In this document: piece after piece, positions 1-14,200 of the stretch
Position numbering within the stretch: position 1 is the first letter of the stretch
Layout: every line of letters starts with the position of its first letter
DNA from: Chamaecrista fasciculata
Lineage: Eukaryota > Streptophyta > Magnoliopsida > Fabales > Fabaceae
Length of the DNA: 64,000 nucleotides
NCBI GenBank assembly: GCA_003254925.1
Contig: QANZ01035879.1
Span: 76,138-140,137 of the forward strand
Direction: 5' to 3'
Notes under the pieces: generated by a model
Told to the model about the DNA's origin: nothing
Seen by the model: only the letters and a program-made list of their open reading frames with translations
Databases searched by the model: none
Program-made: the position numbers and the translations under genes

Positions 1-329
1 ATGGACACTGACACGGACACGGGACACGACACGGACACAGACACAGCGACACGTCAAACTCTCAAAATTACGCGACACGACACGGCATATATTTATATAT
101 ATAAATAATTAAATATTCATAATTTTTTATGAAAAAATTAAAAATTACAATTTTTATTCATAATATATGTCATATCTATTATTATTTTCTCTTGCCTATC
201 ATGTTAAAGTTACAAAAAAATTGATTTATATTCTAAAATATATGGATATGTGTCGTGTCGGTGTCATACGAGTGTCGGATACTGACACGTATCTGACACG
301 GCGACACGCCTTCAAAATGAAGTGTCCAT
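1..329. mobile_element. Small inverted-repeat element at window edge
   Basis: The stretch opens with ATGGACACT and closes with AGTGTCCAT at 321-329, a perfect 9-bp terminal inverted repeat. The outer parts are rich in GACACG/GTGTCG motifs and the core is AT-rich. A diverged copy of the right two thirds lies in O-methyltransferase intron 1 (about 23150-23370), so this is a dispersed family. No coding capacity is seen. The left end coincides with the window start, so the true boundary and any target duplication cannot be checked. It is likely a non-autonomous DNA element; the superfamily is not determined. Confidence 0.5.
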
Positions 330-1335
330 TCATTTACAACTTCTTTGGTGTTTTAATCTTTCTATGTATATCATCAGCATCCTTAAAAGTAAGTACTCTT
401 TTGGGCTCAAGGAATGAACCAAAACAATACCCTTCAAAACTTGAGAATTTGTAAACATAAAATGGCATGTAAAAGGAAATTTAAATGATTGTAGTTGATG
501 TATATATTTTGAATTCTTTTTATTTCATGTATTTATACTTTAATTTCATTAGTTCAGTATATATGAAATTATTGTATATGTATTGGCTCTATAGAAATTT
601 CAATGAATGTATATTGTCTTATACCATCTCAAAGCCTTCTATAATTTGTCAATTACACCATTCAATTTATTTCGCCGTCTCAGTCAATCTTATTACACCA
701 TGCAAGTTATTTTTAAATTTTTTGTTATTACTCTTTTTAAAATATATCAATATTTAAATATTTTAAAAGTAATATTTACATGTAAACTATCTTAAAGACT
801 ACCTATGACTACCTATTTAATTGATGCTAATAATTAAATATATATGAAGCTTATCTAATGGGTTTTTAAAAAGATAGTTTAAGTGATGCTAATAATTAAA
901 ACCTATTTTAAAAGTAATATTTATTAAAAAAATTATAATAAAAATATAAAAAATCTTATCTATATTTTCTATATTTAAACCCATATATGAAGCTTTCTAA
1001 TGAGTGTACTTTATTCATGAGGATGCACGATGTTTCTTTGTGAATATACAGACGAGCGTGACTTTATTATTTACGAGTACTTATGATTTAGGCTGGCCTT
1101 TTCTTTTATTACAATAGAAGCTGATATTATGAGTTATTTGACTGAGGTTTCTATTTTGAGCCAAAAAAAATGAGGGTTCTATCCTGCTTAAAAATTTTTT
1201 TTTGGCCTGCTATCCTGCTTTAATTGAATGCGTGACAAATAATTATTTATTTTGAATTTCATTAGAACTTTTTCTGAAACCAAGTTTTCATTTTTTAATA
1301 TTAAAAAAGTATTTAAAAATTTCAAAAATTATCCA
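330..1335. other. Intergenic, no gene seen
   Basis: AT-rich sequence without a convincing coding region. The short open frames here (for example around 485-795) have no recognisable similarity and the biased composition of random AT-rich frames. Confidence 0.6.
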
Positions 1336-1975
1336 GCTCAAATGCACTTTTGATCACATAATTTTTGTTAAAGTCTCAATTTGGTTTGATTACTTTTTTT
1401 GTCGCACTTTTGGTCCTATATCTTTGCAAAAGGTTACAAATTTGGTCCCATAACTTTTTTTATCACACTTTTAGTCTCATATCTTTGCAAAAGGTTACAA
1501 ATTTGGTCCCTTTTCACTTTTGGTCCTATATTTTTTTATCAGGTTGCAAAATCAATTCCATATCTTTGAAAAAAATTTCACCGTCAGTCACATCTAATCC
1601 AAATATATGAGACCAATTTGGTCCGATAACTTTTTTGTCGCACTTTTGGTCCCTTGTCTTTGTAAAATGTTACAAATTTGGTCCTGTATCACTTTTGATC
1701 CTATATCCTTTGATCAGATTATAGAATCGAGCCCATATCTTTAAAAAAATGTTTCACCATCAGTCACATCTGATCCAAATATTTGAGACCAATTATGCAC
1801 TTACCAAAAGATATGAGACATATTCTGAAATATGAATAAAAGATATGTGATCAATTCTGTAACCTAACCCAAATATACGAGACCAAAAGTGCAAAAAAAA
1901 AAAGTTATAAGACCAAATTGAAATCTGAACAAAATTTATGGGACCACAAAAAATACACTCTGCCCGAAAATTTAA
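1336..1975. repeat. Palindromic MITE-like repeat (family X)
   Basis: The left half repeats phrases such as TTTGGTCCTATATCTTT and GCAAAAGGTTACAAATTTGG, and the right half carries their complements (GAGACCAAAAGTGCAA, GACCAAATTGAAATC). The whole can fold into a long imperfect hairpin with internal repeats. Related copies occur at about 20485-20945, 21400-21545, 21903-22296, 24150-24487 and 45785-45905. The ends resemble one another as inverted repeats around GGC(A)AAGTGTA. It is a non-coding dispersed family, probably a MITE; ends are approximate. Confidence 0.55.
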
Positions 1976-2049
1976 GAAGAAATTTTGTTTTGAGTTTTTT
2001 CATATGACAAAAAGAAAGTCATAATTAGTTCAAAGCAGATTCTTTTTTC

Positions 2050-2292
2050 GTTGCAGAGAAGAAAAGACCGACAAATATCTTTCCTTTTTCTTTCTTTTTT
2101 TTTCCGTTGGGTCGAAAAGCCAAATGGAATCGAATGCCAAATGCTGCGAAACTGTAAAGTAGCCTCGTCTCGTTCTACACATTTCTCTACGTGTCTTCTT
2201 CACTTTCTCTCTCTAGAGATTCTCTCTCTCTCTGAATTTCGCTGCCTCTCGCCGGATCTACATCGCCACCGTCGGAATCATCGGCGGCGGCA
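2050..2292 (+). promoter_or_regulatory. Probable 5' leader of the sterol glucosyltransferase gene
   Basis: A CT-rich tract (TCTCTCTCTAGAG and TCTCTCTCTCTG, about 2205-2240) directly precedes the start codon at 2293, as is common in plant 5' UTRs. No clear TATA box is visible upstream, so the transcription start is not placed. The leader assignment is inferred from composition and position only. Confidence 0.4.
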
Positions 2293-5200
2293 ATGGCGGA
2301 CTTGCCGGATAAGCGCCGGAGCTTTTCTTCTTCTAGTTCCGCCAGTTCCAGCGATCTCTCTGTCAGACTCGACCGTGAAGTGGTGCCTGCCGATGGTGTT
2401 GAAAGTGGAAGTAGCAAGGGGATAGAGAACGATGGTAATAGTAGTAGTATTAGAGATGCTGCTAATGGAGTCTCAGTTGATAATGGTACCACTGCCTCTT
2501 CAGGTTTGTAGAATTAGCTGTTTTTGGTCTTCTTCTGTTGAATTAAGAACGAAACAAAGAGAATTACTCTATAATAGTAGTTGTATGAAAAGAGATTGAT
2601 GAGATTCTTTCTGGAAAATTTTTCATTTTCATGGCTGCCTTGATTGCTATAAAATTGATAGGACTGAGACAAGAACAGGATCAAAGTAAACCTTTGAAAT
2701 CTCTAGTTCATCTTTTGGATATTTTGTGGGCCACGATGTGCGTATTTGATGCTGACACGATGACCGCATAGAAACCTTTGGTATCCCCTCCGTTGTAGTC
2801 CATCCCAATAGTTGGACCCAGTTTCTTCTGTTAACATTGCAGGCTTACATGGAAATTTGCTAATCATGATAGGTGGCACTGGCATACTTTGTGATGTCCG
2901 ACCTCCAAGGAACCAAGCAAAGGACTGAGTCATTGTCACCTAAGTAGTGAATTATGGGAAGTAAGTGAGTGAGGATGAACAATCGTTTTTGTTTGAGTCC
3001 CTAGTCGCTGGTATTTATATCGGAAAAGTGACATAGAGATAGAAAAGAAGGGCTACCCTATTTAGTTCTTACATTGTTGGATTAACCTTTTTTCTAATGA
3101 TAACTTCATAATGTCTTCTCCATACTTAAACTAGAATTGGATCCCTCGAGGATCTTTTGGTTTCTTCACTGTCTGATTGCTAATGAGTAAAGCTCATTGC
3201 ATTATTTTTTAGAAGAAATTCATGATTTAGTCTCTTATCGATTTACAGACACAAAAGCATAAATATTTTATTTGCCTGATGTAGTCATCATGCTCTCTTG
3301 GTCTCTCACATCTATCTAAAACTGTAATTTCCCCTGCTCTCTTGAATGGTACATGAGTTTCAAGGCCAAAAGCATTGTTGAGGGCACCGTCAATCTTATT
3401 ATTGTACCTAGGGTTTCTTACCATTCTGATGTATCATATCTCTTTTTGCAAACATTCTATTTATGCTTTGACTTTGTTGCACAATTCTGAGCTATGTCTA
3501 TGGTAATCATGTTGCCTACTCTCAGGTAAGAGAGCGTTGTTCAAAGTGAGCACATTGCCAGAACTATCACATACTGATAATTTGGAGTCAAGTTCAAGCC
3601 AGTTTAAGTTGGAAAAGTCAAAAACAGAGAGGCAGAGACATCTATGGCCTGAAGATGCAGCACAAATTTTTGATGACAAAATTCCAGTCCAGGAGAAGGT
3701 ATCCACTTTTGATTATTGTGAGACTGTTGATGATTATAGATAAAGGAGTTCTGACAGTGTTATCCAGCGGATGCTAGTTGAAATTCCTATCATTTTTGCA
3801 CTCCCCATAATGCTTGAACCAAGCTCTTAGTCTGTTACATTTATGTTGAACTTAGCATATACAAACTTTAATATCTACGATCAATAATATGAATTGATTA
3901 ATGATTAATCAAACTATGATGGGATCAACCAATAACTTGCAATGTTTTTCAATTTATCTATTTATTTTAACGTGGCAACTAGCTCTTACTCCCCTGAGCA
4001 AGAAGTACCTAGGGAAACCAACCACCATAGAATCTAAAAACCAACTTTTCATAGATAAGGCCTTCAAAGTGCATGTAAAAAGAACTGGATTGCAGCAACC
4101 TTAATTGGATTGCATGCCACACACAAAAAGAAGAACTTTAAAAGACGGTGATATCCTCCAGCAACTTACAAGATTGGGTGGAGAGCACAGAGAAAATGAT
4201 GAAAACTAAGGAAGATTCATATGTCATAGTCACCTGGTTGAGAGTAGTGTGCCCAAAATGAAGGTAGACATGTGTGCTGGGAGATCTGACAAAAGAAGAA
4301 GCTAGATGGCAGCAACCCCTTAACCAGATAACAAGAGAGCTTCAGTGCATTGAGCAAATGGTGTACTGCTGGGTTCTGTCTGATCAGAACACTTTAAGCA
4401 TAATAGTGGGGGTAGGAATATATGTTGTAACTAAACTAACTGACATGACCATAAAAAGATGCAATGATAATGTCTAAACCAAATCAAAGCAAGAGTTTGG
4501 GTTGCAGTGGATAATAAGGCTGTGATAGCAAGTTGAAATTCATGGTAAAGGTTTGCTAGCTGTGGCATCTCCTCTTCTTTATTGAAAGTACAATGTTACT
4601 GAAGATAGCATTAAACAGGGAAGGACAGGGGTTAAACTAGCATACTGATATTCTGATCTCTGTGTAATAACAAACTTATATCCTAATTTCTAGATGATGA
4701 TAAGGGATAATTTTCTCAAAGGATAGCAATAATCCTGATTCTTTAACACCCATTAAATATTTAACCCTGTAATGCCCTAATAGGATTTTCAAAATACCTA
4801 ACCTATGTACCTTGTTAAATAGGATTATGATATTAGTTCCTGTGTTATATATACCATTCTTGTTTGTTTCTTTTCTTTTTCCACTTTATCATCAAAATCA
4901 TCATCATCTTATTTTTCAAGCTGTTTTGCCTAGAACCTCAGTTGAACTTTTAAACTTTGCAGCTTAAATGGTTAAACAGAATAGCTACTGTAAAAAATGA
5001 TGGAACTGTAGAATTTGAAGTTCCAGGGGATGTAGAACCTGAAGCACTTAGTGCTCGGTCCAGACATGTAGATAATGTTGTTGATGATGATACACTTGAT
5101 GCAACAGACCTTCAGTACATACCGCCATTACAGATAGTAATGCTTATTGTTGGCACCCGTGGTGATGTGCAGCCATTTATTGCAATAGGTAAACGATTGC

Positions 5201-8200
5201 AGGTATAGCCAATTTGTTATATGTCAACTTTCCCCCTGCCCTTATATTTTAATATATTTTAGTATTTTCCCTTCTCAAGGTTATTAACGTCCCATTGTAG
5301 CTCCAAAAAAAAAATCATAAGTTTTGTTTGTAGGAGATTTTATTATAATGAATAGTTCACTTCAGATCATCATGTTGCCTTCTGGAAAAGAAAACAAACA
5401 ATTAATAATTTGAATTTACTGGAAAACTTTGTCTAATCCAAGATATTGAAGACTTCCAAAATATTCAAGTTGCTCTTGGTTACTGTTGTTGTAGGTTACT
5501 AGCTAGGTATTTTTGTTGTGTGTGTGAACAGTTGCCCTAGAATGTTCTGTGATTTAGAAATTCCTTGGGAATTGAAACCTTTTGTGAGCTATATTAGGGT
5601 GCAGCTGTGAGAGCCCAAATCTTGCATATTTATCAGGAAGAGAAGAAATGCACAGAATGTTTAATGTTCTTAACTTGAAACTAATCAGTGCCAGAAATGG
5701 TGTGTCCTTAGAAAGACCACGTGCATATCACCAAAGAGAAGCCTTGAATACAATTCTGTACCCCAAAAAATTTAATGGCTAAGAAATGCCATTGAAGATG
5801 CAGTCATTCCTCTCCAACCAGACAAATAATTGAAATTTGAATCCTGTAAACTGTGCTTTGCCACTAAATCTTGCCTCCCTTGTTGTTACCAATTTCATTC
5901 AAAGTAATTTGGGGGAACTGATCCAAGGTAGCAGGACACATTCAACTCTCTCCAAAAGTACCAAACAGCCTATTCCAGAGATATCTCTCTGCTAGGGAAT
6001 GATGGAATGAATGGGCCAGTGTTCCTAACTTAGTATCCAGCCTTGACTATTAATATGTTTTTCCTATTGTCATACTCCCGCATTTCTCACAGCCATTGTT
6101 GTCAACATTGCTGGTTAACTCGTGAAAATGCACACTTTAACAATCTCAGGTAAGGATTTCTGGTCACGCTTCACCTAAGATCGGAATTTTGGTAGAAGTG
6201 GACAGAATCGGCTACAAACGTTCAAAATTGAATGAAATCGCGAGTTAACTTTGAGTCCACCATGTTGCTATTTTGTTAAGAAAACCCACCCCATTCACTA
6301 ATGTTATGCATTGTGGGGGCCGCATCATGGACAAAGTAGTGATTGTGGGTCCCATTGTTTGTCTTATGAGTATATTAGATGTATAAAGAGTGTATAAATT
6401 AGAAAGAAAACAAAGTGACGGAGTGCAACTTGCATATGGGATTAAAAAGTAAGGGAAGAAGTAGTGATATGGAGAAAATTGTATGTATCTTTGAATAGTA
6501 AGTTTTTTTTTTTTCATTTTAGTCCTAACATTAATTTGTCAAATTTTTATTTCTATATATTTTTATATATTCATATTATTTTTTCTTATGTAGGTAAACT
6601 CTTACGATTTCACGATAAGAGTTTACGTACGAGTTCACACCCCCCTTCCCGAGTTTATTTAAAAAAGCGATTTTTACAACCTTGCTCACAGCCCTATTTT
6701 TCTCCAACAACAACAATCTAAGCCTTTTCCCACTAGGTAGGATCAGCTATATGGATCAACTGACGCCAATGTGTTCTATCGTGGCACATGTCCGTAGTTA
6801 GGTTTTTAATGGATAAATCTTTTCGGATAGTTTCTCCAATGGTTTTCTTTAGTCTTCCCCTTCCTCGAATTATTGGACTATCACCCATTTGGTTGACTCT
6901 ACGTATCGGGGCCTCCATAGGTCTTCTTTATACATGCTCGAACCACCTAAGGTGTGTTTCGACCAACTTCTCTATCATAGGTGCTACCCCAACTTTCTCT
7001 CTGATGATCTTCCTGATCTTATCCTTTCTAGTATGACCACTCATCCATTGTAGGATTTTCATCTCAGTCATGTTAAATTTGTGCTCATGTTGCCCTTTTA
7101 TCGCCCAACATTCAATTCTATACAAGAAAGCAGGTCTTATAACCGTGTGGTAAAATCTTCCTTTTAGTTCAAGTGGTACTCTTTTATCACAGATAAACCC
7201 TGAGGCCTTTCTCCATTTCATCTGCCCTGCTTGAATCCTATTGTTTACGTCCTCTTCTATGTCCCCTATATTTTGTATTTTCATTCCCAAATAATTAAAA
7301 CTTGTGACTTCTTGTATCTGAAGATCTCCAAGTTTTACCACATCTCTACTATCTACTTCTCTTCCATTGAACTTACTTACCATAAACTCGGTTTTATTCC
7401 TGTTGATACGAAATCCATGTCTCCAAAGCTTGTCTCCAAGTTTCACCCTGTTTTTTTCCATATGTTTGAATTCTGTTAGTTCTCTAATTTCTTGCATAAG
7501 AGTGCTTACCAGTTAATAACTGGTAATAAGGATGCACTTGATCTTCTATTAGTAAAATGTTTAGATAATCTACTTAGAAGGAAAAAATGTGTCAACTGAA
7601 TTTTTAGTTTTTGGTATCTGTTGGAGGTTTATTGAGTTGAAAATTGAGGTTTTTACATTTGTTTATCTGCAGGAGTATGGGCACCGAGTTAGATTAGCAA
7701 CTCATTCAAATTTCAAAGAGTTTGTCTTGACAGCTGGGTTGGAGTTTTATCCATTAGGCGGTGATCCTAAAGTACTTGCCGGATGTATGTTCTATAAACC
7801 TATTTATTCTTTTGCCATTATTAGTTGAGTGGTCATTTTACATCTCGTCTCCCATCAAAATGTGTTTTTGTTTCTTGTACATGACTGAAATTGGTTGAAA
7901 GGTATCTTATGTAGAACATTTGACCAAATGTCACTGTCATACCAGAATACTTACACTGTGTCATGTTGGTTTAGATGTATCTTGATATTGTTGCAAGCTT
8001 ATTGGGGCTTTTCACCTTTACTGTTTCTAAATGAAATATTATTTTTTGTTTATTCGAACTTCGATCAATGTTCTCATAAATCATAACTATGTGGATTTAT
8101 TTTCCCATTGTTGTGGCTTTAATTTCATTAATGGACTTCTCTACTGGTTGTGCCTGGGTATGCCTATGTTTTTATTGGATAATAAATCAATGGGACCAGT

Positions 8201-11200
8201 TCACTGACTTATAAGCTAGAACAATTAATTTCTGATGACCTTTTGTCTCGTAACAATTACTAAGTTAGCAATTTTGTATGTTTTGGTCCTTCCTAAAATC
8301 CCCTATGTCAATCTTTTATTTCTTATTTTCTGTAACAAAATGGCTAATATAAGAAACCTCTACCAGTTGCAAGACAAGTTCAAGAAAGTGACAAAAAGTG
8401 ACGTACATGGTGAAGCCCTGTTTTTTTAGGTTATCTATTTCTGATCGCGGTATTTTTCTGCCCTCCTCCATGTCCCGGTTGTGTGTGTGTATTTTGTGTA
8501 TCTTCGATCATTGATAATCCCGTTTAGCATGCTTTTGTAACTGAATTTATATCTTACACAGCTGAAAAGAAAATATGAACATATACTCTTACCTGGCATG
8601 TGAACGTGTAAATCTTGTCATATATACTTGATTTAATGTCTATTGTGAATTAATTACTAACCAAGTTCAGATCATGGAATTATATGCAGCATAACTGTCT
8701 TCTGTCAAGTTTTTCTCCCTCCTGTTGTAGTATTGTTTTCTTTACATTTTTCTTTTGGGAGCAGATATGGTTAAAAATAAGGGCTTCCTGCCATCGGGAC
8801 CTTCTGAGATACCCATTCAGCGAAATCAAATAAAAGAAATCATTAATTCTCTGCTTCCAGCCTGTAATATGCCTGATATGGATTCTGGTGTACCCTTCAG
8901 AGCGGATGCAATCATTGCCAATCCCCCAGCATATGGTATGGCTTTTTGCTAGTTACATTTTGAAAATATGCTTAGTTGAATTTGTGCATTTATGATTGCC
9001 TTTCGAGTCATTGTAATTAGGTTTTCTAGTGTGAAATGATGTTGGACTTTATCAGGCTGGCGTAATTGTAATTTTGAGTTTATGAATTTAGCGAAAGGCA
9101 TCAAGCCAAACTGTGGACATGAAGCAATTTGCAAAACCAAGTGAATACCAACTATGCTTCTAGATCAGGGAGGTGACTTTTGAAACTTACCAAAGGAGTC
9201 CTTGAACTGTAAATTGTAATAAAGTTGAACTTTGAAGACAAATAATGCATCGTCATCAAATGGCCGTCATTCAGATCTCATAAGATTATTCCTTCTCTTA
9301 AACAGTTGTGAGTTGAATTCAATGCTTGAGTCCAGAGAGACAACAGGCGCCACCAGCTACACTCGTTTCGAATTGATGTTTAAGCTTTAATTACCTCTTA
9401 GTCTCTTACCCAAAGCTTTTGCAAAGAATTGATTGTCTGTCCTGTGTTTGTTTTCCCTTAAAGGCACCCTTGATGAAAGTAATCAACAGGCGTCACCAGC
9501 TACACTCTCATTTCGAATTGATGTTTAAGCTTTAATTACCTCTTAGTCTCTTACACAAAGCTTTTGCAAAGAATCGATTGTCTGTCCTGTGTTTGTTTTC
9601 CCTTAAAGGCGCCCTTGATGAAAGTAATGTCTTCCATTTGGTCTGTCTTAATTTCCCATTCCAATAAGGACTGACAGCAGAGTGTGGATTAGGAAAGAAA
9701 GCTTCCATATCAATCCTTGAAAAATTTACCATAGAAAGAGACATGAGCTCCTGCAATCAAATTATAACTTTTTTCCCTGATTCCAACCTTAAAAGAACTG
9801 AAAACTGACAAGATATGCCCTGCTGTCCGATAACTTACTGACTTCCTGTTATCCTTTCTCATTTCCACTTGAAATTCTCCATCACATAGGAGATTATAAA
9901 AACAACGATGCCATTTATTATTGTTGACTAGTTCTGCTTTTACTAGAAAATTTTTGGGTTGCTGTATTTGATATTGCTATTTTTTCTTTCTTTTACTCTG
10001 CCTTTTCTTGGTCCCTAGCTATTTTTTTTTTTATTTTACTTATCTGATGAGATAAGCATTTATCATTGTTTGATACATCTCTTGCTGTATTTTATTGCTG
10101 AAAACGCTATGTGCGTCTTTAGGGCATACCCATGTGGCAGAGGCGCTTCAAATACCAATACATATATTTTTCACCATGCCATGGACGTAAGTCTTATCTT
10201 GGTAATATATTCTTGCTGTTTCATAATTTCCGCCAGCTATCTTCTGGTCTACTACTTTTTTCTTCATGTTCTTAATCGCACAGATGTGTCAGTATTAGTT
10301 TAGCTGGGGGATTTAAATCTACATTATATGTACTTTTCCTTTTTCTTCCAGGCCAACCAGTGAATTTCCACATCCTTTGTCCCGTGTTAAGCAACAAGCT
10401 GGTTATAGGGTGAGTTATTTGATTTATGTGGATTCTTGCCATCCCCTTTCTCTCTTAACTGCACTATTGTTGCACATAAAAAACTGAATGTATAACTTTC
10501 CAGCTTTCATATCAAATTGTCGACTCAATGATTTGGCTGGGAATACGGGACATGATTAATGATCTTAGGAAGAAAAAACTGAAGCTACGACCAGTCACAT
10601 ATTTAAGTGGTTCACAAGGTTCTGATACTGATGTTCCTCATGCATATATATGGAGCCCTCACCTTGTTCCTAAACCAAAAGGTGGTTGCTTTAGCTCAGC
10701 TTTATTTTTTTTTTATTGTTTTTGTCATTTTATTTGCTGTTAACCTAATACTGTTTCAAATTCACATAGGAAATTCCCTGAATTCTTCTTTTCATAATTT
10801 TAACTCTGTTCTGAGCATGTCATTTTAGTCAGGGACTTGGGGCAGCTTTATAGGACACTCAAGCTTAAGTGCCTTACAGTCCTCTCTCTTTGTATATATA
10901 TCAGTTTTTTTTTTTTATTTAATTTTTAAAATAAAGGTTAAATGGGGAGGAGCTCGAGCTCTCCTTAGGCTGACCCTTCTAGTTAAGAGCTATTAGCCTA
11001 TTGACTTCAATATATGTTCATTATTTATTTATTGGGTGAATGTATGTCTTGAGTTTCTTTTTAATCTGTTTTTGTTACTAAAGGAAAATAATACTTAATG
11101 AATTTATTATTTCAATGAATGGAAGCTTTACAGTATAACTTGCTTAACTGGCATTAACTGAATCACAATAGTTTATTGAGTGTTCTTTGTACAATATAAA

Positions 11201-14200
11201 TTCTATTTCTTAACATCCCATTTGGATTAATGGTTAAAAGATAAAAACTGTAGTTTGAAACAACCTATTCTATCTCCTAAAGCTTATTTCCTGGCAGAAG
11301 GACCCAATCTTTGTTATTTCTTGGTATGCAGATTGGGGACCAAAAGTTGATGTAGTAGGGTTTTGCTTCCTTGATCTTGCATCTAACTATGAACCTCCTG
11401 AGTCTCTTGTAAAATGGCTTGAAGCTGGAGACAAGCCTATTTATATTGGATTTGGTAGCCTGGTGAGCCTTCTTGTATCCATTATATGTATAATTTGATC
11501 ATAAATGATTTCTGGGTGCTGTAGCTAACTTTTGGAATATGGTTTGGCACTTTAGCTATTTGATCCATCAGTTTTGTGGTGGGTTCTAATTACAAGGAGC
11601 CTGCTAGAACCATCAATGTAGTGTTATCCTGCTTTCATATGTTATAATGTAATTCATTCTTCCAAAATCCGAAGGACCATCAAAACTAGAATTGTTAATG
11701 AGAGTTTAATGGTCTGGTTAATTGTTAATATCTACTGTTTATTGCTGAATTAGATAAAACTCATTAAGCCATTATACTAAGGTTTGAGGATTTACGTTTG
11801 ATCTATGAGGCATAGATACTAACACAGGATAAGATTGTTTTGCATATCAAATCAAATTTAAAAAGACATGACATGACATTACATGTCATATAAGTACATA
11901 TATGTCGTAAATTTTAGGTACCTTGCTTGCAGCTTGCACTATTATTTCTTCAAAATCATATACTAAATAAAAGATAGAAGATAGAAGATGTCAAACTATA
12001 TTATTCTACTTTTTCATTTACAACCAAAGAAAAGAAAAGGGCTTCTATTATCTCATCAAGGTGTGTCATTTACAAGGAAGACTTGGGCTGAGGTTGATGA
12101 TATAATGATGTTTTCTGAAATGGGAAAAAGGGTAGGGTGGCCGAAAGGACAATACTGAGAATTGGGACTGATAACTAACTCTGTTAGGCAGATTGAGGGA
12201 AGGTGAAGTGGGAGAGAGAGAAGTTTGTCTGGGGGCGTATTACAGAGTCTAAATGATGAGGCAAAGCGTGAAAGAATCATCTGAAGGGAAATATGGGAGA
12301 GATCTAGCCTCTTGAAAGCTAGAATCTACCTTTTCTATTTTCTTCTTCGCCTTTTATGTTTTCTGCTATGGGTACTGTTTCTTTTTTGAAGCTGTTTTTA
12401 ACAATTTTACCTATTTCTATTTATTGGTGGGATTGTTTTTCTGTTATTTTTCTTGAGTTATACCAGTATATTAGAAAGCACTGACGGTTTCCTCCTGATT
12501 ATGCCTTCCAGTCTTCCAAAAATGCTGATTTGTATTTTTTTTGGGTAAATTACACTTTGGTACCCTGTGGTTTGACCCTATTTCATTTTGGTACCCTGTG
12601 GTTTGAAACCTGACACTTTGGTACCCTGTGGTATTCTCCATTAACACTTTGGTACCTTTTGGAGCTATTTTGTAATTTTAATCATAACAAATTTTGCAAA
12701 AATTATATATTGACCCCAAAAAATTTTCAAAAAATTACAAATAGGTCCCTGGATACATATTATCTAGGGACTAAAATGAAAACTTAAAAAAAATTTGGGG
12801 TCAATATGTAATTTTTGCAAAATTTGTTATGGTTAAAATTACAAAATAGCTCCAAAGGGTACCAAAGTGTTAATGGAGAATACCACAAGGTACCAAAGTG
12901 AAATAGGGTCAAACCACAGGTACCAAAGTGTAATTTACCCTTTTTTTTTTCAGTTTTATCACCCGACAGTGTGTTTGTATGACTTGTTTAGGGCTATCTA
13001 GTTCTTTACTATTTGACATTTTTCCCTGCTTTGCATTGTTTCCATATCTGTTTCTCCAAAAATATTAGATAAAGGTATTTGTTGTGATTCAAATAATGGA
13101 TGGAAGCTCAAGCATAATCCCACTTAATAAAGAAGAAAAATCAGGCTTTAATGAATTGATTTTTTATTTATCTTTACAATTTTTTATCTCATTGCATGTC
13201 ACTATCATATTATTGTTACAGCCTGTTCAAGAACCAGCAAAAATGACACAAATAATTGTAGAAGCATTGGAAAAAACTGGACAGAGGGGCATCATCAATA
13301 AAGGATGGGGAGGTCTTGGGAATTGTAAGGATGTTGCTTAACTTTTCTTTTCCTGTGGTGATGGTTTATTAATCTGTGTGTTATTATTATTATTACTATT
13401 ATTTTGACTAATATGCTTGTTCCCAGTGGCAGAACCAAAGGACTTCATATACTTATTGGATAATTGCCCTCATGATTGGCTATTCTTACAGTGCAAGGCT
13501 GTGGTGAGATAATCTAATTCTGTTACACTTTGTTCAGTACATTGTGAAAGTAACCTTGACAAAGCAAAATCAATAACTTAAGTCAGTCTCTCATATTATG
13601 CTTTTAGTATTTGGGATCCAAAATTAGCTGACTAGGTTGGGCCCATTGTTCTGAGTTCTGACAACCTTGCAGTTTGCTAGAATTTGTTATGGGCTACCCT
13701 ATGATTTTCAAGTTTCCATTGTATATTTTTCCTGTTTCTATAAATATATAATAACTATGCGAGCGCAAGGAAATCTTTTGCTATAACACTAGAGTATCTT
13801 TGCTGCGAGCAATGCTAAGTAAGAAGGACCTGTGAGACAGCATTATTTAACATACTACTTAGTTGAGAAGATGTGTAGAGTAGAATGCAATTCATTAGCA
13901 ACTCTAAGTGAATGAGATTAGTCTGTGCCAACTTTTTCTAGAACATCTACATTATTGTATATTACTATTGTGCATACTTGCTTATACTGTTTCAATTTCT
14001 CCTGGTGTGGTGGTTGACAATTATACTGCAAGGCTGAGGTCCATAAATTTATTGATTTGGAAGCATTGTACATTGGACCTGTCATGATGGCCTGATGGAG
14101 ATAATAAATCCCTGAATTGAGACAAATGAATAATGGAATTAACAAAGAATATTTCTGGCTATCTAAATAAATATTAAGGAGATAATTTACCTTTTTTAAA

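Noticed and set aside
2187-2492. Minus-strand frame overlapping the first exon of the sterol glucosyltransferase
   Set aside because: A mirror of the Ser-rich exon 1 composition. The plus-strand exon is supported by splicing into a complete 627-aa enzyme.
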